A DNA stretch of 64,000 nt from Purshia tridentata (lineage: Eukaryota; Streptophyta; Magnoliopsida; Rosales; Rosaceae), in contig QANT01002239.1 of NCBI GenBank assembly GCA_003254885.1, positions 1 through 64,000 of the forward strand, written 5' to 3'. The position numbers were made by a program, and so were the translations under genes. The notes under the pieces are model-generated. The model did not search any database. It was not told the origin of the DNA and saw only the letters and a program-made list of their open reading frames with translations. Positions 21,609-33,261 of this stretch are shown piece by piece; positions within the stretch are counted from its first letter, which is position 1; each line of letters begins with the position of its first letter.

Positions 21609-23056
21609 ATGTCAGTCTCCGGCAACCTCCTCAACCCCCACCCCAAAACGCACGTCGTTCTCTTCCCCAGCGCTGGCATGGGCCACTTGACCCCCCTTCC
21701 ACGACTCGCCGCATTGCTCGCCCAGAACCACTGCCAGCTCACCCTCATCACCGCCCACCCCACCGTCTCACTCGCCGAGTCCGCTCTCATCTCTCGCTTC
21801 CTCTCAGCCTTCCCTCAAGTCACACAACTGGAGTTCCACGTCCTTCCCCTGGACCCCACCACAGTCAATTCCACCGACCCATTTTGGCTAGGCTTCGAAG
21901 CCGCTCGTCGCTTGCTTCACCTCCTCGCTCCTCTGCTTTCCTCTCTCTTCTCATCTCCATCATCGCCACCTCCCTCTGCTATCATCTATGACGTCAGCTT
22001 GATCTCCCCTTTCATTCCCATCCTTGAAAGCCTCCATCATCATCTCCCTGCTTACGTTCTCTTCCCCTCCTCGGCCAGAATGTTCTCTCTGTTTTCTTAT
22101 TACAACATGGTCGCTACCCAATTGGGTCATGTTCTTGATATCCCAGGGATTAATCCACCAGTACCCACATCGTCAATGCCTCCATTGCTTCTTGTACCCA
22201 ACAGTCTTTTCGCCAAAATATTCATGGAGGACGGTCCAAAGCTCACAAAACTAAATGGGGTTTTGGTCAATACGTTTGAAGGTCTAGAAGCGGAGGCGTT
22301 GGATGCAATCAATGGTGGGAAAGTAATCAAAAAGTTGCCTCCGGTTTTCGCTGCTGGACCCTTCATGCCATGTGACTTTGAAAAGGTTGATGATGATGAT
22401 GAGCAATTGGGTGTAGTTTTACCATCGAAGTGGCTTGATGATCAGCCTGATGGGTCAGTTGTGTACATGGGCTTTGGAAGCAGGACGGCTCTGTCACTAG
22501 CCCAAATCAGAGAGGTGGGTGATGGGTTGGTGAAGAGTGGGTTTAAATTCTTGTGGGTGATGAAGGAGAAGCTAGTTGACAGAGAGGAAGCAAAGGGTTT
22601 AGATGATGAGGTAATCGGACATGAAATTATGGAGAAGATGAAGGGGAAGGGGTTGGTGGTGAAGAGCTGGGTGGACCAAGGAGAAATCTTGGGTCACAGA
22701 GCAGTGGGTGGGTTTGTGAGCCACAGTGGCTGGAACTCAGTGGTTGAGGCTGCTTGGCATGGTGTTACAGTCCTGGCTTGGCCACAGCACGGTGACCAAA
22801 AGTTAATGCCGAGGTGGTTGAGAGGAGTGGTCTTGGCATTTGGGCCAAGAGTTGGGCCCGGGGTGGTGATGATCATCAGGTGGTGGTGAGTGGTGATGAG
22901 ATTGCTGATAAGATTAGAGAACTGATGCAGAGTGAAGCTCTGAGAGTGAAAGCTGCAAGAGTTGGGGAAGAGGCTAAGAAGGTTGGTGGGTGCCGCGAGA
23001 ACATGTTCAAGGGACTCATTGAGGAGTGGAAGAAGAAGAAGAAGAATTTAGTATGA
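21609..23056 (+). CDS. UGT708-type C-glucosyltransferase with a frameshift
   Basis: Single exon, family-1 UDP-glycosyltransferase. The catalytic His26 lies in GMGHLTP and its partner Asp128 in IIYDV. The DPF motif (90-92) and Arg292 (FGSRTA) match residues reported, from memory, as important in soybean UGT708D1, which puts glucose on carbon of 2-hydroxyflavanones. The PSPG sugar-donor box is complete at residues 354-397 (W...HSGWNS...QHGDQ, 44 residues). Just after it, around 22797-22803 in a CAAAAG run, one base appears missing. The frame then changes, and the C-terminal ~75 residues ([13 protein letters not shown]... to KKKKKNLV) continue in the next frame to 23056. Total length about 482, normal for the family. 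Either a recent null allele or a base-call error. The product would act in the cytosol in flavonoid C-glycoside synthesis. Confidence 0.85.
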
Positions 23057-23295
23057 GACTATGAGTAATGTTTGAAGCTTTCTCTGTTTGTAATCGTATG
23101 TTTTCAGTAATAAAAGCAATGTCCTTTCTGCAATTTCTATGTCGTTTTTTACCAATTCGCATACATGCCCCAAACGACAACTTTGTGTTTTTGTGGTTGA
23201 TATAAAACCGTGAATATTTATTAATCCCTCCTTGTTATCCCTTGTTTGGGCTGTGAAATAGTGAGCGGGACCAGACCAGACGGTCCAGACCAACC
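23057..23295. other. Short spacer: UGT 3' end and PsaN-like promoter
   Basis: Contains a likely polyadenylation signal AATAAA near 23110 for the UGT gene, and the short promoter of the next gene. Confidence 0.4.
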
Positions 23296-24281
23296 ATGGT
23301 TTCCTCTTCAGTCTCGGCTCTCTCCCATCCTCTGCTTCATATTTCATATACCAATTTGGATATCTGTGAAAAACCCAGTAACAATCATAAGAGAGTCCAA
23401 ATTCAAAGCATAAATAGAAGACTCACAGTTTGTAGCTCTAGTTCTCGTCAGAGGTCTTCTCCTTTACCACCATCTCGCCGAGTTCTTCTTCATGGGTCTG
23501 TTTCTTTGGCTGCTTCAGCAGCCATTCTTCTCTGCTCAAATCCAGGTATATAATTGGAAACATCCCAAATTATATAAGCTTTGCTTCTTCTTTTTTCTAT
23601 TTTTGTCTGTTTTAGATTTCAGTATAATATATATCATTAGAGCCGAATCTATATATAAAGTATGAATAGTCTTGGCAATCAATCATTTAGAGTACATACA
23701 TAACTTATTGTGTGAGCAATTTGGTGTTGCAGCTAAAGCTGGATTTCTATCAGGGTCGACTGGGATAGAATCAATTCCTGGTCCTGAGTTGCCTCAAATT
23801 GAATTTCTTAAACGTTTCAATGGTTTGTTCCTACCTGATATAAAACATTTCATTTTTCAACCACAAAGCACTAATGAACAAGCTTGAGATATATATGACA
23901 AAATGTTATTCAATCATTTTGCAGAAGAAAACCAGAAAAAGTATGCAGAAAATGATGAAAGATTCAAATCATCTCCATTACTCCAAGGGCTACTAGAAAA
24001 ATCCAAGCTGAACAAAGAAAAGTAATTAGTCATGCTTGAAATAAGCCCACAATGGATATCAAAATAACAATTATTTTTCGTGTCTTTGTATCGTTTTGAT
24101 ATGTTGCTTGCTTATGGCTTATCCCAACTTCAAAATGTGCAGGAACCGTCAAGAAATTCAAGACAAGTACTGCATACGCGGGGCAGAATGGGGTGTTGGA
24201 GATTGCTCAGCAGAGGGAATGACACCAGATGAAAAAGATAAGTTCATTGCAATGTTGAAGGAGAAGGCTGGTAGCAAGTGA
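23296..24281 (+). CDS. PsaN-like chloroplast lumenal protein
   Basis: Four exons: 23296-23545, 23733-23822, 23925-24021 and 24143-24281, in frame to 191 residues. The N-terminus is Ser/Arg-rich and acid-poor like a chloroplast transit peptide. It is followed by a twin-arginine and hydrophobic stretch (SRRVLLHGSVSLAASAAILL, about residues 59-78) typical of thylakoid-lumen targeting by the Tat route, ending near SNPAKA. The mature part is small and hydrophilic: FLKRFNEENQKKYAEN, LLEKSKLNKEKNRQEIQDKYC, RGAEWGVGDC. The EKSKxNKExN segment with two later cysteines recalls photosystem I subunit N (PsaN). This is a pattern match made from memory, so the family is moderately sure and the lumen location more so. 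Confidence 0.7.
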
Positions 24282-24419
24282 TTATTGCACTCATGCTGCA
24301 GGCTTGTGTAATGCTTAGTTCCTTAGTCCTTGGGCACCATGGTACTAAATGCCATTTATAATATTTGTGTAATGGTTTCCTATTTATTTCTTCATTTGTA
24401 ATATTGTTAATGTCATTTC

Positions 24420-24545
24420 CATTCCATCTCATTAATAATATATATATATATTCACATTTAAAAAAGAGAAGTTTATTCCATTCCATCTCATTAATAATAT
24501 ATATATATATATATTCACATTTAAAAAAGAGAAGTTTTGACTTGG
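24420..24545. repeat. Two-copy short tandem duplication with (TA)n
   Basis: A unit TTCCATCTCATTAATAATAT followed by (AT)n, TTCACATTTAAAAAAGAGAA and GTTT occurs twice in a row, differing only in the number of AT steps. It lies in the 3' flank of the PsaN-like gene. Confidence 0.8.
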
Positions 24546-25313
24546 TCAAAAAAAAAAAAGAAGTTTTGAAACAAGAGTACAAGACTGATTAGTGTTGGTA
24601 TGTATATATATGATCTCCATAATTCTAAATTTGCTAAATCTTTTCACCCAATGATATGACAATACTCATATTAATATAAAAATGATATGCCCAAAAATAT
24701 GCAATTCCCATGTCTCCCATTTTACAAAGTGGTGTAGGAAAATGAAAAACAATTTGAAAAGTAACTTAAGGGTTACCTTCGTAGTTAACAAAGCTTCAAA
24801 GGAAGTTTTACCAGACTTAAAATTAAATCTATGATTTCTTTCATAGTGATGTGGAGCGTTACTTTTGCATCAAAAAAAAAGCAAAAACATTAAAAAATAT
24901 GAAAATGGTCACATAATACTATTTATAAAAAACATTATTTACCAAGAAAAACAAAAGAAGAAATTCTTCAAAATCTGTTTACCTTCCTAACAAAGTATTT
25001 ATTTCTATAAAACAAAGATTTAATATTTGGTCTTACTGTCTTAGACATCAGAATGGAATGGTCTTACAAAGAATTTAAGAAAGATGAAAGGGTGCATCTG
25101 ATATTCTGAGTCAATCAACACAATCGACAGCAAATAATATAACAGAAACTCCAGTTAAAAATAATAAATGGCTAATAATTAAATTTATTTTTTTATATTA
25201 TTGACCGTAATCTATTTCTGGCCAAAGCCCAAATGTGCTCTGCTAGCTCATCGACTCAGCAAAAATAGCTGTATAATCACGACAGGTACTTCTCCTCTTT
25301 CTCTTCCCGAACG
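24546..25313. other. AT-rich intergenic
   Basis: No gene seen. It ends in the probable promoter and leader of the macro-domain gene; a CTTTCTCTTCCC stretch near 25295 is typical of plant 5' leaders. Confidence 0.4.
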
Positions 25314-25581
25314 AATTCTACGATTTCTTCAAATTTTTTTATTCAATCGATTATAACTTTGATTTTCTCGGAAATTTTCTGGCTAGGGTTACATACACAG
25401 TCCGTTTGGTCATATGTAATGGAAAATTGAATTAATTTCGTTTTCCAAATTCTACGATTTCTTCAAATTTTTTTTATTCAATCGATTATAACTTTGATTT
25501 TCTCGGAAATTTTGTGGCTAGGGTTACATACACAGTCCGTTTGGTTATATGTAATGGAAAATTGAATTAATTTCGTTTTCC
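25314..25581. repeat. 134-bp tandem duplication in the leader of the macro gene
   Basis: Two adjacent copies, 25314-25447 and 25448-25581, begin AATTCTACGATTTCTTCAAA and include GGCTAGGGTTACATACACAG. They differ at only a few positions (for example GTCATATG against GTTATATG). The unit lies upstream of the start codon, probably inside a 5' UTR intron that ends at the acceptor TTTTTCAG near 25896. Confidence 0.88.
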
Positions 25582-26026
25582 TACCGTTCCTCAACAGCAA
25601 AACGAGGATTTCTAAGAAATTGAGCGGCTCTTAATTTGCCCCTGTGGTGATTTACATGAATTGGCTCTGTCTGAGTTTGAATTTGAATTTGGGCTTCTCA
25701 GCCAAGAAAAGGAGGTGATTATAAACTTGAGATTACGTGGAATTGTAATTGGTAAACTTAGGTATGGGTTTTCGTTGGTTATATAAAAGTTCATATTTTG
25801 TTGGTTAAATTGTAAAACTTTGATGAAAATCATGATCTTATTTGTATATGAATGTGATTATTTGATTCTCACATGGTTCCTTTTGTTGTTTTTCAGGGGA
25901 ATTCTGTGATTAGTTTGGGTTAAAATTTTTGAATTCATGTGGCAGTTGAAGCTTGAATTTTGAAAGTTCTGGTGTATAGTAGTGCTTTTGGCTAGGGGAG
26001 TGTGACTATATTTCGGAGTCACAAAA

Positions 26027-27745
26027 ATGTACCGGACTGTGGCTGCAGCCACGACTGCAACCCGGGGTGGATCTCCAACTGATAGTGGGGATTATGTGGT
26101 CACTTTAGATCAAGTTCCACGTTGGAGCAATGCTGAGCATCGTTCTTCTTTGGAATATGACAATGAAGATCCTTCGTTTTCAAGTTCATATTTTCCTGAC
26201 CCTTTAACTTCTCAATCTGGGGCGGAGAGTGGCAGCAATGGGATAGTTTCAAGATTTCCGGTTGATCATGAAATTAATTCGAAGATATATCTGTGGAGGG
26301 GGAACCCATGGAATCTCGAAGTTGATGCTGTAGTGAATTCTACAAATGAGGTGAGCACTGGATTGTGAATCTATGATGATAAATTGTTGGTAGAACGGTG
26401 AAAATGTGTCTACCATGGGGAATGAGAAAGGTCATGGTATTTTCCTGGTGACATTGTGGATGTATTATATCTTTGTGGGGAGAGGAAAATGCTTCACATT
26501 GACTATTAGCGTGCTCAGGCCTGAAAAGAAGCATGCTTGGGCTTCTAAGGACTTTTAGTTTTCAAAACAATCCAACCTTGGGCCAATAAGGTTGCCTTTA
26601 ATCAGGGAACACCATCAATCATATACGGATTGAACACTAACAGATGCATAACATATTGTACTATTCATGACAAGCTTTTAAATTTAATCATTTACAGAAC
26701 ATGGACGAAGCACACTGCAGCCCTGGTTTGCATGCCGCAGCTGGACCTGGTCTTGCAGAAGAATGTGCAGCACTGGTATGCTAAGTTTTAATTGTTTTCT
26801 AGCTATTTTATATTGATATATATATATATATATATATAGTTTTTATTCTCAGTTGCAATAGAATATTGTCTTCAGATACTGGTTGTACGGTCCTTGATAC
26901 TTGAAATATATCTTTTTTTAGAGTTTTCTCACTGGTGTTTTGTTTGAATTAATTAATATCAGACTCAACTGATTTGGTATACCTTTGTTTCTTGACAGGG
27001 TGGATGCCGAACAGGGATGGCAAAGGTTACTAAGGCATATGACCTTCCAGCTAGGTGGGTATATTGGTACACTTTTCATATAAATATATGACAAAGAAAG
27101 CTGAAATCTATGTAGTATTATATCAGAAAGTTCATTTATGCACCCAAGCACTCTTCATGTATGTTTCTACTGGCTGGCATTAAGAGACATTGTTAGTTTG
27201 TAGGATAATAGGATATGTTAATTATTATTAGCTTTTGTCTGCTCTTAATTTCATTAGTTGAGGTTATATAAACATTTTTTGGCGTTCTGGTTTGGCTGCC
27301 AGAATACATCTTAAAGAGAGATCCTTTTATCTGGATCTTGAATATGTCAATTTGTGTTTATTCTGCACAAGTCTTGTTTTCATAAGCATGTTGTAGTGAG
27401 TTAGCTAAATTTATGTGTTGTATATCATGCTCTAGCATCCTTAACTTTAATTTTTTATTAACATTTTTTTATATGTTAGGACTGTTTGCCCTAGTATTCA
27501 TGCTACTCACAACATTCTTGCATAAACAAAAGATGTTTTTTCCTTGTATATTCCAGGAGGGTTATCCATACTGTTGGCCCCAAGTATGCAGTGAAATACC
27601 ATACTGCTGCAGAAAATGCTCTGAGTCACTGCTATCGTTCTTGCCTTGAACTTCTCATTGATAATGGGCTGCAAAGGTGCTTGGCAGCTGATGGCTATGC
27701 CATTTTCTTTCTTACTATTTTCATCTACTGTGCTTCTCTCTCTAC

Positions 27746-27776
<31 letters not shown>

Positions 27777-30700
27777 TCCCTCTCCCTCCCTCCCACAAAA
27801 AAAAAAATTATGGAACTCACTTTGCTTGGAAAACATAATTGCAGCATTGCAATGGGGTGTATATATACAGAGGCTAAGAACTATCCTCGTGAGCCAGCTG
27901 CCCATGTCGCTATAAGTGAGTTTTTTTCTTACATGTTTCACTATTTATCTTCTTTGTAATGATGTATCACTTGAAGTGCATAAGTACGTTGAGCATAGAA
28001 ATTCCCAGCCTAATACTGTCCTATGCAGGATTATATCTACAGAATAGTCATCATCGTAAATGTCACATGGTCTGAAAAGGATAACAATCATCAGAAATCC
28101 AAACTAATCGTACTGGGGACAAAGAAAGGTTGAAAAAATAGAAGAAAAAACTAAAGTTTCAAATACTGTGAAGGCATAAAACAGATTATACACTGTACAA
28201 TGTGGTCATGGCTCCTGCTATCTCTTATAGTTGCACTCTTTGTTTATGAGTTGTAGCTTGGAATGATATAGTAGCAATGACAGTGGAGCCATTCAGATAT
28301 GTGGGACAAAAAGATCACCATCTTTCGATGAAATACATGTATTTTGCATGCATGATACATATAATTTATCAGTATAAATGTTGAATTACTAAAATTTATT
28401 TTCGTGTAAATACATCCACGTTTAATTGTTTATGTATAATTAGTTGACAGAAGATTGATTATATTTATTTCATCTATTGTCTTCTTATGTTCAGGGACTG
28501 TGCGGCGGTTTCTTGAGAAGCAGAAAGATAAAATCGCAGCTGTTGTTTTTTGTACTACCACATCAACTGATACTGAGATATACAAAAGGTTATTAAATAT
28601 AGCTAAAAATATCAAGCATACATAAATTGTGCTGCAAATCATGATATATGTGACTTGTAAAGATTTACAAATATTTCGAATTTTAGAAAATTTTGAGAAC
28701 TCATTATCCCCTATCACTTTTCCCAATGTAGATTGCTTCCGCTTTACTTTCCTCGAGATAAACTTGAGGAGGAGGTTGCCATGTCAAAGCTTCCTGCTGA
28801 TGTAGGTGATGAAAATGGTGAGACAATTATAGATGAACGAAAAATCAGGATAAAGCCTTTGCCCAAAAAGAATATTCCAAAGCCTCCCCAACCTCCAGTT
28901 GATCTTCCTGTGAGTGATGTCGGCTTGGTACGAAGGTCAGTTAATTAGAAGTGGTTTGCTTTAAAAAGAAAAATGAAGAGCAGTGTTTAAGTAATATCAA
29001 GAGTAGTTTACATGATGCTTACTGCCGAATGACATTGAAGAACTCCATGATTTATACATCATTGTTCATAGATGTCTGTGAATTTATGTTCTTTGAGTTG
29101 GTGGGTTATCAAGCTTATGTTTCCTTTTGATAGATATAAAACTATCATTAGCTGTTTCAGTTTAAATCACCAATTGACTTACGGAAGGATTTTAATGTAG
29201 GAACTCATCATATCTGGATTCATTTCTGGATCCTGCCTTCATGTCCTTAATAAAAGATCCAGATCAGAGACGCAGGGAACAGTGGGAAAAAACTGCTCAA
29301 GCACAAAGTGGATGGAATTGTGCTAAAATGCTTGGATTTGGTGACCTTGGTGGGCCTCCATTGTCTGCTGCAGAAGAATACTCGCTTCATTCAAGATATC
29401 TTGCTAAAGCAAATTGTCTCAATCTTTCTGAAATTTCAGAAATGAAAATTGTGTAAGCTTTTAATCTTTCATTCAAGATACCAATTGAGGTTGAATCTCA
29501 AAATTTATGCATCTTTCTGTGAGATATATAAATTTTGAGTTCCAATTTATTGTGACCAAACTATGCAGAACAATTTCCCCATAATCCTGAAAAGGCAAGG
29601 GTATGAATGAATGACCCACAGGGAGGTTCTTATTTTGTTGTAGAGCATATTTTGTTGTGTTGCAATTTGATATTAAATTAAATGTATATTTTCTTCTCTC
29701 TATTTCAGTTACCGGGGCGGGGTTGACAGCGAGGGTCGTCCTGTAATGGTAGTTGTGGGGGCTCATTTTCTGCTGCGATGCCTTGATCTTGAACGATTTG
29801 TGCATTATGTTGTTAAGGTAGTGAATTATTCAAGTTGTGCTAACTTTTCTCTGTGGTACTTGTTTCATAACTATGTCACATATTATGGAGTTTGTGTTGT
29901 TGGTAATAACATATGTATCTTGTTTATTGATTTACAGGAGTTTGAGCCCGTGATACAGAAGCCTTATACTATTGTTTACTTCCACTCTGCAGCATCTTTA
30001 CAGCTGTAAGTTCTTCATAAGCTTGTAATTCAAAACTTGAAACGATTTTAGGGTGAACATAAGCTTTTAATTCTATTGTATACCACGGGACAGTTCCATT
30101 TCCTTGGAAGATGAAAGAGATTTTTAACTCTCACAAGAATTGTGGAACTAATTAGTAGGATGAAAGAACTTGTTTGGTGGAGTTTTGATTGCTTACACCT
30201 CGGGAATATATAAGTGGTAAACTGTATCTGAATAGTTTATATTTATATGCAGAGCTTCTTTCTAACTCATTGAGTTTTGCTTTCCTGAATGTATGGCAGT
30301 CAGCCAGACTTGGGATGGATGAGAAGATTACAACAAATACTTGGTCGTAAACACCAACGTAATCTGCATGTAAGCACCGGCACCACTGACTTTTTGCATC
30401 TAGTTTAGCAATTATATATCTGCCATCATGTATCTGATGTGTTTTCTTTGTATAGGCAATATATGTACTTCACCCAACTTTTGGACTGAAGGCTGCTATA
30501 TTTGCACTGCAATTGTTTGTGGACAATGTGGTATGTCTAATATTGTCTATGAGGGCTTAGTTATTAAGACTTACCATCTCTTAAAGAATGATGTTGTGAA
30601 TTGTTTGTGAATGTCATTGGAACTTTTGTTTGTAGGTATGGAAGAAAGTGGTATATGTAGATAGATTGCTGCAGCTCTTCAGATACGTTCCTCGTGAGCA

Positions 30701-30895
30701 GTTGACCATCCCTGACTTTGTGTTTCAGTTGAGTTTCCTTGCATAAATACTTTGTACGTAATGACTATAATAGAAGGTAACCAGATATCTGATGATTTTG
30801 ATGACCATGATCAATGCAGGCACGATTTGGAAGTGAATGGTGGGAAGGGTCTTATTGTGGACCCCAGAACAAAGTACGTTTATCATCGACCATAG
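26027..30895 (+). CDS. Macro-domain plus Sec14-domain protein (GDAP2-like)
   Basis: Fourteen exons: 26027-26350, 26698-26775, 26999-27054, 27557-27676, 27845-27915, 28495-28588, 28732-28935, 29201-29452, 29709-29817, 29938-30005, 30300-30369, 30456-30530, 30636-30727 and 30820-30895, all with GT/AG borders, closing at 562 residues. The length equals that of Arabidopsis At1g69340 as I remember it. A macro domain covers about 85-270 (VDAVVNSTNE, GPGLAEEC, GGCRTGMA, VIHTVGPKY), the fold that binds ADP-ribose or O-acetyl-ADP-ribose. A Pro/Lys linker follows (PLPKKNIPKPPQPPVDLP). A CRAL-TRIO/Sec14-like domain covers about 405-550 (GRPVMVVVGAHF; YTIVYFHSAAS; AIYVLHPTFGLKA; PDFVF). Animal GDAP2 has the same two domains. 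The substrate in plants is unknown to me. An extra 5' UTR intron is likely. Confidence 0.9.
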
Positions 30896-31989
30896 CATCA
30901 GATACACATTTTTATCAGGCAATGAAGGAGGTCCATGGATTGTGATATCTCTTTTATTATATGTTATAGGTAGATGGTTGAGTTTGTCTGTTAATTGTGT
31001 AGAAAAGAAATGCCAATTTTTTTAATGTTATTTGTGAATCAATGATCTGTCTATCGTTTAAAGATGGAAATTAATAATATTCTTTCCTGTATTATCTTTG
31101 AACGAGCCATCAATAAAATACAAGTTAGTTGGTTTGTGCTTTGTGAAAGCAAGAGTCGGTGAGAATATAGATCAACTTGCGTACTTGCATTTATAAATCC
31201 ATGGATGAGATTTGCTCATGTCACAAAATTATTACTTTAGTATTTCATGTGACCAATTATTTTACTCCAAATTACTATTTCTTTCCCGTTTTAGTTTTTG
31301 TCTCGAATTAAAAAAGAACACCTTTTTAAAAATTATTTTGTCATTTTTTCGGAAACAAATAAAATTTCAATAATTTGACAAACCTTATATCTATTAAGAT
31401 CCGTACTGGGTACTGGGTAGATACCTTTCTGGGCTGTTTGATGGAGTTTCGGGCCGGTGGACTATTTTTACATCCCTATTTGGGCCTCAGTCGGTAATCA
31501 TCCTGTATTGGGCTTTTTGTGTTAACCGTCTCTTTTATTTTTTTTCTGGGGTCACTTTTACAATCTTAAAATGATTAACTACAGTTTAAAATAAAAATAA
31601 AAATTAATCTAGTAAAATACTATTATTATGAGAGAAAAAAATAAAAATAAATTAAAAGACACCCTCCTTACCCCTGTCATCTTTCCGACGGCCTCTCTCT
31701 CATCCTCAGACGCCGCCATTTTTGTCCACTGCATCATCATTGTCGTCGTCGTAGTGGAATTAGACGCTTCCTAAATGGGTACCATCTCATTATTTCTAAC
31801 CCGAGGTTCTTAGTCATCTCGTTTACTCGCTTTATTAAGGTTATATTAGAATTGAAGGCAGGTTGTTTCCTTAGTTACCACTTACAGGGTCAGACCAACC
31901 TATTTGGCCATTGGCTTCAATCCATTTGGCCATTTGATTCACACCTTCCAATTTCGATGTCGTGGTTCTGTTGATTAACATAAAAAATA
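30896..31989. other. 3' region and intergenic
   Basis: Probable 3' UTR, then AT-rich sequence. CT-rich words at 31680-31750 (CCGACGGCCTCTC; GTCGTCGTCGTAG) could be the leader of a lost or unannotated transcript. No coding frame is convincing. Confidence 0.35.
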
Positions 31990-32380
31990 TCTTGGGGTGA
32001 CCTTAAGGTCACTCTATTCTTTAAAATTATAATTTCGTCAATATTAACGCATAATCAGAACCGTTCATATTTTTAGATCATCTATTATAGATCATTTATA
32101 TAAAAAATCAAATTAATCGAAAATCATTTGGTTATTGAATTATTATCAATTAAATATAAAAAATCAAAGATTGTGTAAAAAAATTACTCTTTAATCCGAA
32201 ACCATTTATTTATTTTATTTAATTGACAACAATTATATAACCAAATGATTTTCGATTGAGTTGATTTTTTACATAATTAATCTATAATAAGTGATCTAAA
32301 ATATAAACGGTTCCAATTATGCATTAACATTGTCAAAATTATAATTTATAGAGATGGAGTGACCTTAAAGTCCCCAAAAG
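31990..32380. repeat. Foldback MITE, copy 2
   Basis: The left end is CTTGGGGTGACCTTAAGGTC and the right end, read in reverse complement, is TTGGGGACTTTAAGGTCACT. Inner words (AATTATAATTT, ATTATAGATCA, AATCGAAAATCATTTGGTTA) also occur inverted in the right half. It is closely related to the element at 1723-2095 and has no coding capacity. Confidence 0.75.
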
Positions 32381-33261
32381 TGACCCAAAAATTGTTCATT
32401 AACATATTTGCACAATTGCATAGATGTCATACTTTTTACTATAAACTATAAAGTAACCATAGTTAGATACCAGGACAGATGTCATATTTTGACACCACCA
32501 GATTAAGGAGGTGAGCAAACTTACTTTTCTTGTCAAAATATTTTCCAGATAAGCACAGTTCTTAATTCATATAATAATCCACGATGCAGACGATACTTTG
32601 CCAGTGGGTCTCAGCTAGAACTAGAAGGCGTTCCACACACTAATTTATATTTTGGAAATTTGAGTTTTAGAAAATCTTGAAGACGAAGACGAACCCAACC
32701 AACTTGGCCTTTTCGCTTGCTCCGGCAACTCTCCGGTGAGGTCACCTTTTACATACTCTCATTTTCTTCACTTTGTTTGCTCTGTTTGATAGCAAATACT
32801 TAAGCTAATCGATTTGGATTGCGTTAGAATTACTCTGGTAATGTTTAGAACAAAATTACTGAGGATTTAATGGGTTAATTTATATCAGGAACATTATGAC
32901 ACATGGAACAGAAAGATAAGGTTTTGATAAGAGTCCTCAATTGGGTATATGTGATTTTGTTTACTTTCAATTTGGCATACTAGAAAGTTGGACCAAAGTG
33001 TATTCATTTGAGTAAAATTCAATTTTCCGTTGTCTTTTTTCACATTCCAGTGGTTTATTTCTTGGTATTGTATGCTTGATTGATTTTTTTGTTAGGTGGC
33101 ATTAGTGGAATTTGTTTCAAATTTAGTGTTTCCCATGTTAATTGGATGTCTTTTTATAGGACTTACTGTACACTGGTATATGCTGATATTGCTGTAAAAA
33201 AGTGTAAAAGAAGAAGAAGGGTAGTTAACTGTAAAAGGGTATCTCATTGCTCAGCAAGAAA

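Noticed and set aside
21587-21991. Proline/arginine-rich frame overlapping the UGT start
   Set aside because: It is an out-of-frame reading of the GC-rich UGT 5' end, and begins at TTG rather than ATG.
22814-23056. A separate small gene after the UGT
   Set aside because: The frame continues the conserved UGT C-terminus ([17 protein letters not shown]), so it is the same gene after a frameshift.
27507-27959. Ser/Leu-rich frames near a (CT)n tract in a macro-gene intron
   Set aside because: The tract lies in and beside intron 4 of the macro gene, and the frames translate the microsatellite.
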